NCBI GenBank assembly: GCA_011799875.1
Contig: CM022298.1
Location: 491,639,180 to 491,703,179, forward strand
Origin: Thinopyrum elongatum
Lineage: Eukaryota > Streptophyta > Magnoliopsida > Poales > Poaceae
Length of the DNA: 64,000 nucleotides
Direction: 5' to 3'
In this document: piece after piece, positions 54,635-64,000 of the stretch
How the letters are laid out: each line of letters begins with the position of its first letter
Position numbering within the stretch: the stretch's first letter is position 1
Program-made: the position numbers and the translations under genes
Notes under the pieces: model-generated
The model's input: only the letters and a program-made list of their open reading frames with translations
What the model was told of the DNA's origin: nothing
Database searches by the model: none

Positions 54635-56154
54635 CAAATGTCACAACGTAACTGGGTGATCATAAAGATGCTCTACAGGTATCTCTGAAGCTGTCTGTTG
54701 AGTTGGCATGGATCGAGATTAGGATTTGTCACTCCGAGTATCGGAGAGGTATCTCTGGGCCCTCTTGGTAATACACATCATAATAAGCTTGCAAGCAAGG
54801 AGTTAGTTACGAGATGATGTATTATGGAACCAGTAAAGAGACTTGCCAGTAACGAGATTGAACTAGGTATGAAGATACCGATGATTGAATCTCGGGCAAG
54901 TAACATACCGACAAACAAAGGGAATTACGTATGTTGGCATAATAGTTCGACCGATAAAGATCTTCGTAGAATATGTAGGAACCAATATGAGCATCCAGGT
55001 TCCACTATTGGTTATTTACCGGAGTGGTGTCTTGGTCATGTCTACATAGTTCTCGAACCCGTAGGGTCCGCATGCTTAATGTTCGTTGACGATATAGTGT
55101 TATATGAGTTATATGATTTGGTGACCGAATGTTGTTCGGAGTCCCGGATGAGATCACGGACATGACGAGGAGCTCCAGAATGGTCCGGAGGTGAAGATTG
55201 ATATATAGGACGATGCTATCCAGACACCGGAAAGGTTTTGGGGTGAACCGGGTAGTCATCGGATCACCGGAAGGGGTTCCGGAAGGCCCCGGGAAGTCTA
55301 TGGGCCTAATGGGCCAAGGGGAGGTACGCACCAGCCCACAAGGGGGCTGGCGCGCCCTCTCCCTTGGCCACCAGCCCTATGGAAGGAAAGGAGGGAGGGC
55401 TAGCCCCTCTTTCCTTCCCCCAACCTAAGAGGAAGGAAAGGGGGGGCACCACCTCCTCCTGCCTTCCCCCCGCAGGCAAATAAGGAAAGGGGGAGTGGTT
55501 AGGGGCAGGAGCCCAATTGGGATTCGGCCCCATTTGGGGTGCCTCCTGGCTGCCTCCCCTCTCCCCTCTCCCCCCAAACATATATCTAGATATATATATT
55601 ATATATATATATATAATATAATTATAATATATATATATTATTTATATATAATTATATAGTATATATATAGTATATATATATATATATGCTATGTATTAAA
55701 TATATCATGATATGTATATATAAATGAGGGAGGGGGGCGTCACACATAACCACGACAATCTCTTAGCCGTGTGTGGCGCCCCTCTCCACAGTTTCGTCCC
55801 TCGGTCATATTTTCGTAGTGCTTAGGCGAAGCCCTGCGGAGATAGCATCATCACCACCGTCACCGCACCGTCGTGCTGCCGGAACTCATCCACTACTTCG
55901 CCCCTCTTGCTGGATCAAGAAGGTGAGGACGTCACTGAGCTGAAACAGTGCTGAACGTGGAGGTGTCGTACGTTCGGTACTTGATCGGTTGGATCGCGAA
56001 GAAGTTCGACTACATCAACCGCGTTACTAAACGCTTCCACTTATGTTCTATGAGGATACGTAGACACACTCTCCCCCTCATTGCTATGCATCTCCACGGA
56101 TAGATATTGCGTGTGCGTAGATTTTTTTTGTTTTCCATTCAACGTTTCCCAACA
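54635..56154 (+). repeat. 5' LTR of element C, second part
   Basis: After the right TSD copy GCTAT the copia LTR resumes with CAAATGTCACAACG and ends CGTTTCCCAACA at 56154. A long TA tract (55580-55715) lies where other copies have only a short TATA run. Confidence 0.92.
55580..55715. repeat. Expanded (TA)n-rich tract at the TATA position of the element C LTR
   Basis: About 130 bases consist of TATATA units with scattered interruptions (ATAATTATAT, TAGTATATA). They lie between CCCCCCAAACATATATC and ATGAGGGAGGGGGGCG. In L1 the same place is ACATATATATATGTGGG, only about ten bases of TA. Confidence 0.9.
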
Positions 56155-56171
56155 GTGGCATCCGAGCCAGG
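56155..56171 (+). other. Primer-binding site of element C
   Basis: GTGGCATCCGAGCCAGG follows the LTR. It fits the initiator Met tRNA type site of copia elements. Confidence 0.87.
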
Positions 56172-57400
56172 TCTATCCGTAGATGATATGCACGAGTAGA
56201 ACACAAAGAAGTTGTGGACGGTGATGGTCATACTGCTTACCACCAACGTCTTATTTTGATTCGATAGTATTGTAAGATGAAGCGGCCTGGACCAACCTTA
56301 CATGTCCACGTACATGAGACCGGCTCCACCGACAGACATGCAACTTGTTTTGCATAAAGGTGGTTGGCGGGTGTCTGTTTCCCCTACTTTGGTTGAATCG
56401 AATTTGACTACGGTCGATCCTTGAAGAAGGTTAAAACATCAAACTTGATAAATCATCATTGTAGTTTTTGCCGTAGGTAAGAACGGTTCTTGCTAGAAGC
56501 CCGTAGCAGCCACGTAAAACATGTAACAACAAAGTAGAGGACGTCTAACTATGTGATATGGTCAAGATGTGATGTGATATACATTGTTGTATGAGATGAT
56601 CATGTTTCGTAATATCGACAACCGGCAGGAGCCTTAGGGTTGTCTCTTAATTATTGTATGAAATGCAAGCGCCATGTAATTGCTTTACTTTATCACTATG
56701 CGTTAGCAATAGTTATAGAAGCAATAGTTGGCGAGACGACCCCGACACAACGATGGAGATCAAGGTGTCGAGCCGGTGACGATGGAAATCATGACGATGC
56801 TTTGGAGATGGAGATGAAAAGCACAAGATGATGATGGCCATATCAAGTCACATATTTTGATTCCATGTGATGTTTATCCTTTATGCATCTTATTTTGCTT
56901 AGAACGACAGTAGCATTATAAGATGATCCCTTCACTAAATTTCAAGATAAAAGTGTTCTCCTCGAGTATGCACCGTTGCTAAAGTTCATCATTTTGAAGC
57001 ACCTCGTGATGATCGGGTGTGATAGACTCTATGTTCGCATACAACGGGTGTAAGCTAGTTGTACACAAGCAGAATACTTGGGTTAAACTTGATGAGCCTA
57101 GCATGTACAGACATGGTCTCGGAACACTGGAAACCGAAAGGTCGAACGTGAGTCATATTGTAGATATGATCAACATAGAGATGTTCACCATTGATGACTA
57201 CCCCATCTCACATGATGATCGGACATGGGTTAGTTGATTTGGATCATGTATCACTTAGATAACTTGAGGGATGTTTATTTAAGTTGGAGTTCATTAGTAA
57301 TTTGATTAATTGAACATAATTTATCATGAACTTAGTCTTAATAGTTTTGCATATCTATGTTGTAGATCAATAGCCCGTGCTACCGTTCCCCTGAATTTTA
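56172..57400 (+). other. Untranslated leader of element C
   Basis: This leader aligns with 1510-2690 and with 9405-10562 in reverse. No supported gene is seen. The GTG-initiated open frame at 57019-57237 is homologous to 2376-2594, but has more amino-acid-changing than silent differences. Confidence 0.7.
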
Positions 57401-58911
57401 ATGCTTTCCTAGAGAAAGCTAAGTTTAACGATGATGGTAGCAACTACACGGACTAGGTCCGTAACTTGAGGATTATCCTCATTGCTGCACAGAAGAATTG
57501 TGTCCTTGATGCACCGCTAGGTGATAGACCTGCTGCAGGAGCTACTGCAGATGTTATGAATGTCTGTCAGGCTCGATCTGATGACTACTCAATAGTTCAG
57601 TGTGCCATGCTTTACAGCTTAGAACTGGGACTTCAAAGACGTTTTGAACGTCATGTAGCATATGAGATGTTCCAAGAGTTGAAGTTAATATTTCAAGCAA
57701 ATGCCCGGGTGGAGAGATATGAAGTCTCCAACAAGTTCTATAGCTGCAAGATGGAGGAGAATAGTTTTGTCAGTGAACACATACTCAAAATGTCTGGGTA
57801 TCATAACCACTTGACTCAGCTGGGAGTTGAACTTCCAGTTGATAGTGTTATTGACAGAGTTCTTCAATCATTGCCACCAAGCTACAAAAGCTTCGTGATG
57901 AACTATAATATGCAAGAGATGACGAAAACGATTCCCGAGCTCTTCCCAATGCTTAAGGCCGCGGAGGTAGAAATCAAGAAGGAGCATCAAGTGTTGATGG
58001 TTAACAAGACCACTAGTTTCAAGAAAAAGGGCAAAGGAAAGAAAGGGAACTTCAAGAAGAATGGCAAACAAGTTGCCACTCCCGGGAAGAAACCCAAAGC
58101 TGGACCTAAGCCTGAAACTGAGTGCTCCTACTTCAAAGGAAGTGGTCACTGGAAGCGGAACTGCCCCAAGTATTTGGCGGATAAGAAGGATGGCAAAGTG
58201 AACAAAGGTATATTTGATATACATGTTATTGATGTGTTCCTTACTAATGCTCATAGTAGTGCCTGGGTATTTGATACTAGTTCGGTTGCTCATATTTGTA
58301 ACTCAAAATGGGAGCTGCGGAATAAACGAAGATTGGCTAAGGACGAGGTGACGACGCGCATCAGGAATGGTTCCAAGGTCGATGTGATCGCCGTCGGCAC
58401 GCTACCTCTACATCTACCTTCGGGATTAGTTTTAGACCTCAATAATTGTTATTTGGTGCCCGCATTGAGCATGAACATTATATCTGGATCTTGTTTATTG
58501 CGAGACGGTTATTCATTTAAATCGGAGAATAATGGTTGTTCTATTTATACGAGTAATATCTTTTATGGTCATACACCGTTGATGAATGGTCTATGCTTGT
58601 TGAATCTCGATCGTAGTAATACACATATTCATAATATTGATGCCAAAAGATGCAAAGTTGATAATGATAGTGCAACATACTTGTGGCACTGCCGTTTAGG
58701 TCATATTGGTGTAAAGTGCAAGAAGAAACTCCATGCGGATGGACTTTTGGAATCACTTGATTATGAATCATTTGATACTTGTGAACCATGCCTCATGGGA
58801 AAGATGACTAAAACTCCGTTCTCCGGAACAATGGAGCGAGCTAATGACTTATTTGAAATAATACATACCGATGTATGCGGTCTGATGAGTGTTGAACCAC
58901 GCGGTGGGTAA
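57401..58911 (+). pseudogene. gag: gag, protease and pre-integrase part of element C (481-codon open frame from 57466)
   Basis: This is the best preserved copia Gag of the window. Order: capsid (RIILIAAQKNCVLDAPLGDR, RFERHVAYEMFQEL, IDRVLQSLPPSYKSFVM), basic stretch, zinc knuckle CSYFKGSGHWKRNC at about 58120-58165, in which the second Cys has become Phe, and the protease WVFDTSS (D-T-S in place of D-T-G). Pre-integrase LWHCRLGHIG and CEPCLMGK follow, then HTDVCG. A TAA at 58909 ends the frame after PRGG. The N-terminal codons before 57466 are interrupted by TAG at 57455. Confidence 0.87.
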
Positions 58912-59760
58912 CATTATTTTCTGGCCTTCACAGGTGATTTGAGTAGGTATGGGTATATCTACTTGATGAAACACAAGTCTGAAACATTTGAAAAGTTCAA
59001 AGAATTTCAGAGTGAAGTGGAGAATCATCGTAACAAGAAAAAAAAGTTTCTACGATCTGATCACGAAGGCGAATATTTGAGTTACGAGTTTGGCCTCCAT
59101 TTAAAAAAATGTGGAATTGTTTCACAACTCACGCCACCTGGAACACCACAACATAATGATGTGTCCGAATGTCGTAACTATACTTTATTAGATATGGTGC
59201 GTTCTATGATGTCTCTTACCGATTTACCACTATCATTTTTGGGTTATGCATTAGAGAAAGCCGCATTCATGTTAAATAGGGCATCTTCTAAATCCGTTGA
59301 GATGACACCGTATGAACAGTGGTTTGGCAAGAAACCTAAGCTGTCGTTTCTTAAAGTTTGGGGATGCGACACTTATGTCAAAAGGCTTTAGCCTAATAAG
59401 CTCGAACCTAAATCGAAGAAGTGCATCTTCATAGGATACCCTAAGGAAACTATTGGGTACACCTTCTACCATAGATCCGAAGGCAAGATCTTTTTTGCTA
59501 AGAATGGGTCCTTTCTAGAGAAGGAGTTTCTCTCGAAAGAAGTGAGTGGGAGGAAAGTGGAACTTGATGAGGTAATTGTACCTTCTCTCGAATTGGAAAG
59601 TATCACATCAGAGAAAATTGTTACCGTGATACCTACACCAACTAGAGAGGAAGCTAATGATGATGATCACGAAACTTCAGATCAAGTTACTAATGAACTT
59701 CGTAGGTCGACCAGAGCATGATCCGCACCAGAGTGGTACAGTAATCCTGTCCTGAAAGTC
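58912..59760 (+). pseudogene. pol: Integrase of element C, interrupted
   Basis: The frame 58939-59391 contains SRYGYIYLMKHKSE, FLRSDHEGEYLSYE (second Asp), NDVSECRN (Glu) and WFGKKPKLSFLKVWGCD. A TAG at 59389 replaces a Gln codon. Reading goes on with IGYPKETIGYTFYHRSEGKI and the acidic linker to RT, with a second stop (TGA, RSTRA-stop) near 59719. The first Asp lies before the stop at 58909. Confidence 0.87.
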
Positions 59761-61298
59761 ATGTTATTAGACCAAGGTGGACCTACAAACTATGAAGAAG
59801 CTATGATGAGCCCAGATTCCAACAGATGGCTTGAGGCCATGAAATCTGAGATAGGATCCATGTATGGGAACAAAGTGTGGACTTTGGTGGACTTGCCTGA
59901 TGATCAAAAAGCCATAGAGAATAAATGGATCTTCAAGAAGAAGACAGACGCTGATGGTAATGTTACTATCTACAAAGCTCGACTTGTCGCAAAAGGTTTT
60001 CGACAAGTTCAAGGGTTGACTACGATGAGACTTTCTCACCCGTAGCGATGCTTAAGTCTGTCCGAATCTTGTTAGAAATTGCCGTATTTTATGATTATGA
60101 AATCTGGCAAATGGACGTTAAAACTGCATTCCTTAATGCATTTCTTAAAGAAGAGTTGTATATGATGCAACCAGAAGGTTTTGTCGATTCTAAAGATGCT
60201 AACAAAGTGTGCAAGCTCTAGCGATCCATCTATGGACTGCTGCAAGCATCTCGGAGTTGGAATATATGCTTTGATGAGGTGATCAAAGCATATGGTTTTA
60301 TACAGACTTACGGTGAAGCCTGTATTTACAAGAAAGTGAGTGAGAGCTCTGTAGCATTTCTGATATTATATGTGGATGACATATTGTTGATTGGAAATGA
60401 TATAGAATTTCTGGATAGCATAAAAGGATACATGAATAAGAATTTTTTAATGAAAGACCTCGGTGAAGCTGCTTATATATTGGGCATCAAGATCTATAGG
60501 GATAGATCGAGACGCTTAATAGGACTTTCACAAAGCACATACCTTGACAAAGTTTTGAAGAAGTTCAAAATGGATCAGTCAAAGAGAGGGTTCTTGCCTG
60601 TGTTACAAGGTGTGAAATTGAGTCAGACTCAAAGCTCGACCACTGCAGAAGATAGAGAGAGAATGAAAGTTATTCCCGATGCCTCAGCCATAGATTCTAT
60701 CATGTATGCTATGCTGTGTACCAGACCTGATGTGTGCCTTGCCATAAGTTTGGCGGGGAGGTACCAAAGTAATCTAGGAGTGGATCACTGTACAGCGGTC
60801 AAGAACATCCTGAAGTTCCTGAAAAGGACCAAGGATATGTTTCTTGTTTATGGAGGTGACGAAGAGCTCGTCGTAAATGGTTACATCGATGCTATCTTCG
60901 ACACTGATTCGGATGACTCTAAGTCACAAACCGGATACGTATTTATATTGAATGGTGGAGCTGTCAGTTGGTGCAGTTCCAAGCTATGCGTCGTGGTGGG
61001 ATCTACGTGTGAAGCGGAGTACATAGCTGCTTCGGAAGCACTGCATGAAGGAGTCTGGATGAAGGAGGTCATATCCGATCTGGGTGTAATACCCAGTGCA
61101 TCGGGTCCAATGAAAATCTTTTGTGACAACACTGGAGCAATTGCCTTGGCGAAGGAATCCAGGTTTCACAAGAGAACCAAACACATCAAGAGACGCTTCA
61201 ATTCCATTCATGAAAAGGTCAAGGATGGAGACATAGAGATTTGCAAAATACATACAGATCTGAATGTAGCAGACCCGTTGACTAAGCCTCTTCCATGA
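59761..61298 (+). pseudogene. pol: Reverse transcriptase and complete RNase H of element C
   Basis: The RT start (WLEAMKSEIG, KWIFKKKTDADG, RLVAKGFRQVQG) is at 59761-60015; a one-base loss at about 60015 shifts the frame. [10 protein letters not shown] lies near 60110, and a TAG replaces Gln at 60220. From 60279 the frame is open to 61298: YVDDILLIGND, LGIKIYRDRSRRL, FKMDQSKRG, then RNase H with DSDDSKSQTGY, EAEYIAASEALHEGVW, FCDNTGAIALAKE and TKHIKRRFN, and the end ADPLTKPLP. It serves as reference for the RNase H deletion of A and B. Confidence 0.88.
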
Positions 61299-61373
61299 GC
61301 AAAACACGATCAGCACCAAGACTCCATGGGTGTTAGATTCATTACAATGTAATCTAGATTATTGACTCTAGTG

Positions 61374-61385
61374 CAAGTGGGAGAC
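61374..61385 (+). other. Polypurine tract of element C
   Basis: CAAGTGGGAGAC precedes the 3' LTR directly, in the plus-strand primer position. Elements A and B have the same in reverse at 5487. Confidence 0.85.
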
Positions 61386-61920
61386 TGAAGAAAATATGCC
61401 CTAGAGGCAATAATAAAGTTGTTATTTTATATTTCCTTATTCATGATAAAGGTTTATTATTCATGCTAGAATTGTATTGATCGGAAACTTAAATACACGT
61501 GTGAATACATAAACAAATACCGTGTCCCTAGTAAGCCTCTACTAGACTAGCTCGTTGATCAAAGATGGTTAATGTTTCCTAACCATGGACATGTGTTGTC
61601 ATTTGATAACGGGATCACATCATTAGGAGAATGATGTGATGGACAAGACCCATCTGTTAGCTTAGCATATGATCGTTTAGTTTATTGCTATTGCTTTCTT
61701 AATGTCAAATACATATTCCTTCGACTATGAGATCATGCAACTATTGGATACCGGAGGAATACCTTGTGTGTTATCAAACATCACAACGTAATTGGGTGAT
61801 CATAAAGATGTTCTATAGGTATCTCCGATGGTGTCTATTGAGTTGGCATGGATCGAGATTAGGATTTGTCACTCCGAGTATCGGAGAGGTATCTCTGGGC
61901 CCTCTCGGTAATACACATCA
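61386..61920 (+). repeat. 3' LTR of element C, cut by element J
   Basis: It starts TGAAGAAAATATGCCCTAGA and runs to AATACACATCA, 535 bp, in parallel with 42991-43379 and 54635 onward. J begins at 61921; CATCA (61916-61920) is the probable left TSD copy. Confidence 0.92.
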
Positions 61921-62813
61921 TGTCGGCGTTCTGGAAACCGGGGTACCCAGACTTGTCTGCCTGCGGCCCACCGCGTGGCTCCACCGGCGGCCTGGTATGG
62001 CCCATCTTCAGCATCAACAACACAAGACCCTCGCGAGGGGCCAAGCCTCGTGAGGCGGACGACGCCAAGACCTCTAGAAGGAGCTGCCTCCTTAGGCTGG
62101 CTCCTGAGGAACGGAGATTTCTATGCAGGCCCTCACCTCGTGAGGTTTGGATGATGCAAGCCATGATGATCAAGGCCAGACGGGCGCCAGCGGGCGCAGT
62201 ATAGCAGTTTCCTCTTTGGTGCTAAAGAGGCAAGCGCAGGCACGGAGTCCCGAGGCATCAGCCAAAGGTTTCCATTTCCATGCTATGAGACCAAGATCGC
62301 CAGGACGGCAGGACGGAGGTCATCGCCGAGCCCACCATGGTGTCATGACTAGAAGCTTTGCATGCGAAGACTACCTTTTGTCAGGATAAGATGTACTAGT
62401 TGTCTCCCTTCGAATTTGGCCGTTGTGGGATCCCTTCCCGCCTTCATTTTGGGAAGAGGACCAAGGACACTATAAATAGGGCCTAGCCACCACCGTAGAG
62501 ATAGACCGATTCGGATCCAGTTGATCCTCACCCTCACCAGCTCACCCAAGCACAAGAACACACCTCCCGAGGTTGTTCTTTCACTATACTAGTTCATCCT
62601 CAGCCCACCTCGAGGCTAATCCACCATAAAGCAGGAGTAGGGTTTTACACCGCAAGGTGGCCCGAACTTGGGTAAATCACTGAGTCCCATTTCCTTCCAG
62701 TTCATTGAGCTAGGCTGTGAGATCAAAGAGTTGGCTGACTAGGGAGATTGAGTTCTTCGCACGCACCCAAGTGTTCGAACCTATCTTGGGTTTGCGGAGC
62801 CTTGAATCCGACA
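61921..62813 (+). repeat. 5' LTR of element J (893 bp)
   Basis: It starts TGTCGGCG and ends AATCCGACA, with the inverted ends TGTCGG/CCGACA. Palindromic CCTCGNGAGG motifs occur at 62028-62039, 62046-62055 and 62135-62146. The TATA box TATAAATAG is at 62471-62479. The downstream part GGAGTAGGGTTTTACACCGC resembles a transcribed R/U5 region. Confidence 0.9.
62471..62479 (+). promoter_or_regulatory. Probable TATA box of the element J LTR
   Basis: CACTATAAATAGGGCC is a canonical plant TATA context, about 340 bases before the LTR end. It is the likely start region of the J transcript. Confidence 0.7.
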
Positions 62814-62833
62814 TTTGGCGCTCCAGGTAGGGG
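62814..62833 (+). other. Primer-binding site of element J
   Basis: TTTGGCGCTCCAGGTAGGGG directly follows the LTR. This form, TGGCGC-CCAGGTAGGGG, is common in Tat-clade elements; the tRNA was not determined. Confidence 0.75.
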
Positions 62834-63420
62834 TGCGTCGGAGCCTCTCTTCCGTTGGCCAATTTGCCGCCGCTCCGCAGAGCTTCCATGGCCTGCGCCG
62901 CCCCACTTGCCGCCTCGCTAGGCGCATCCAGAGACGCTCTGGGCCTCCGGGCCTTCTCCCCCGCCCTCCGGCGAGTGCATTGGCCACCGAAGTTCAGGCC
63001 GGACATGCCGCCGTGCTACGACAGCATGGCGGACCCCATGGAGTTCCTCCAGGCGTACGAGGAGGCAGTTTGGGCAGCTGGCGGTGGCGATAAGGTCGCG
63101 GCAAACTGGCTGCTCATGGCCCTTACGGGCGTGCCACGCGCCTAGCTCCTTGGCTTGCCGGAGTCTTCAGTGGCCTCGTGGGAGGAGCTGCGCGGCCACT
63201 TCATCGCGCGCTTCACGACACTAGCACCCCACGCCATCGCAGCACTCCTCAGTGGCTCGCAGGCGCTGACCTTGGACCGCCACGTCAAGTAGTTCTTCCA
63301 CCAGATGGGCGTTGCCCATGCGCAGCGGGGAGCTCCTCCGGGCTAGGCGGCGCCTAAGGCCGACCTGACCTTCGACTCAAGGGACCACCCCACGAATACG
63401 GCCGGCGCTGGCACACTCCC
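62834..63420 (+). pseudogene. gag: gag of element J, broken and shortened
   Basis: The frame through 63145 contains DPMEFLQAYEEAVWAAGGG and NWLLMALTGVPRA, then a TAG in place of Trp at 63143. Further on LLGLPESSVASWEELRGHF and ARFTTLAPHAI show the typical retrotransposon_gag pattern (W-L motif). A second TAG is at 63291 (DRHVK-stop-FFH) and a third near 63344. The nucleocapsid part seems missing, as the text passes within about 60 bases into the protease region (TFDSRDHP). Confidence 0.8.
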
Positions 63421-63426
63421 AATGCT

Positions 63427-63990
63427 TTGCACCCCACCATCTGCAACGTGGCAGTCACCAGGACCCTCATCGATGGCGGCGCCGGCCTCAATGTCCTCTC
63501 CGTGGAAGCATTCGGTCTGCTCCATGTGCCCAACGGCCGGCTCCGCCCTACCAAGCCCTTCTCCGTGGTCGTTGATGGCTCCACCTGCTCCCTGGGGCAG
63601 ATCCGCCTCCCCGTCACCTTTGGCACCCGCGACAACTACCGCACCGAGCTCATCGACTTCGACATCGCCCGCATCGGCCTCCCGTACAACGCCATTCTTG
63701 GGTACCCGACCTTAGGCAAGTTCATGGCGGCAACCCATCCTGGCTACAACCACATGAAGATGTCTGGAAGCAGCGGCGTTCTCATCGTGGCGGGGGACAC
63801 CAAGGAGGCACTCTTGGCCCTCAAGCTCGCCCTCAGGGCTTGGCGGCCGCCCGACCAAGCGGAGAGGGAACTCCGGAGGGCCCGGGGGCTGCCCCGGCCA
63901 AGAAGAAGCAGTTGTTCTCCCAGGACCGGGCCGAAACGAAGCAAGTCCCGATTGACGAAGACAGGGAGCTGGGCCCAGCCTTCACCATAG
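63427..63990 (+). pseudogene. pol: Protease of element J (187-codon frame), frameshifted before RT
   Basis: The frame reads TICNVAVTRTLIDGGAGLNV with the aspartic protease active site D-G-G-A, then VVVDGSTCSLGQIRLPVTFG and RTELIDFDIARIGLPYNAIL, GYPTLGKFMAATHPGYNHMK. This is a Tat-type protease. After about 63850 the frame becomes arginine- and serine-rich; another frame carries QVPIDEDRELGPAFTIGAGL, the RT start, so a frameshift is present. The gene continues outside the window. Confidence 0.83.
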
Positions 63991-64000
63991 GCGCCGGCCT

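Larger units (their letters stand above)
42991..61920 (+). mobile_element. Element C: copia retrotransposon (Angela/BARE/WIS-like), 5' LTR interrupted, 3' LTR cut
   Basis: The 5' LTR is 42991-43379 plus 54635-56154, the internal region 56155-61385, the 3' LTR 61386-61920 and onward outside. Solo LTR I (with H) sits in the 5' LTR and Tat element J in the 3' LTR. Unlike A and B, C keeps a complete RNase H region and a PPT. Its pol has several stops and at least one frameshift, so it is inactive now. Confidence 0.92.
61921..64000 (+). mobile_element. Element J: Tat-clade Ty3/gypsy retrotransposon, 5' part
   Basis: LTR, PBS-like site, gag and protease follow in the plus direction, and the RT start appears at the window edge (AFTIGAGL in another frame). 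GC content and codon style are quite unlike the Athila and copia neighbours. The clade is inferred from the protease and RT start; the family is not named with confidence. Confidence 0.85.

Overview
This window looks like intergenic DNA of a large grass genome, most likely a Triticeae species (wheat, Aegilops, barley or rye group). Almost every base belongs to nested LTR retrotransposons. They resemble, from memory, the Triticeae families Angela/BARE/WIS (Ty1/copia), Sabrina/WHAM-like Athila-clade elements and a Tat-clade element (both Ty3/gypsy). No intact host gene was recognised. Family names are recalled and were not checked against a repeat library; the element borders, by contrast, are read from target-site duplications (TSDs), LTR termini, primer-binding sites (PBS) and polypurine tracts (PPT).

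Layout, oldest first. Element A (copia, +) runs from the window start: 5' LTR 1-1492, leader and gag to 3711, then pol resumes at 37144-39897. Its gag is interrupted by element B (copia, -, 3712-37143, TSD GTAAC), which has the tandem form LTR-internal-LTR-internal-LTR remnant. B was itself hit by a non-autonomous gypsy element E (10961-15790, in the middle LTR), a Helitron (17410-20094), a 14-kb Athila-clade element F (21582-35598, TSD CTTCT; itself split by a 3.9-kb LTR-like unit G at 27550-31475, TSD AACCT) and a MITE (36881-37110).

Near its 3' end A is interrupted by gypsy element D (+, from 39898). D is cut by copia element C (+, 42991-61920). The 5' LTR of C contains a reverse solo LTR I (43380-54629, TSD GCTAT), and I contains Athila-clade element H (+, 44318-54147, TSD GTGAT). 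This A>D>C>I>H chain is five levels deep. The 3' LTR of C is cut by a Tat-clade element J (61921 to the window end).

How the parts work together. The copia elements encode a Gag with a CCHC knuckle and a Pol in the order protease, integrase, reverse transcriptase, RNase H. The Athila-clade elements encode gag-protease-RT-RNase H-integrase plus a small extra ORF in the env position. D and E carry only a protein of unknown function. D uses the same PBS as Athila element H, and D, E and I share its TGATAC LTR start, so they probably move with Athila enzymes. All coding regions are old and damaged to different degrees; the longest open frames are H pol (869 codons), F gag, C gag and F integrase.

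The most noteworthy observations are: element H is bounded at both sides by the U3 end of an LTR in inverted orientation, inside a clean TSD; both Athila elements have an env-position ORF preceded by an LTR-like GC-rich module and TATA box and followed by a hairpin and a second PPT-like tract; A and both halves of B share one RNase H deletion and one stop codon, pointing to spread of a defective lineage; and the Helitron has its own empty site elsewhere in the window.
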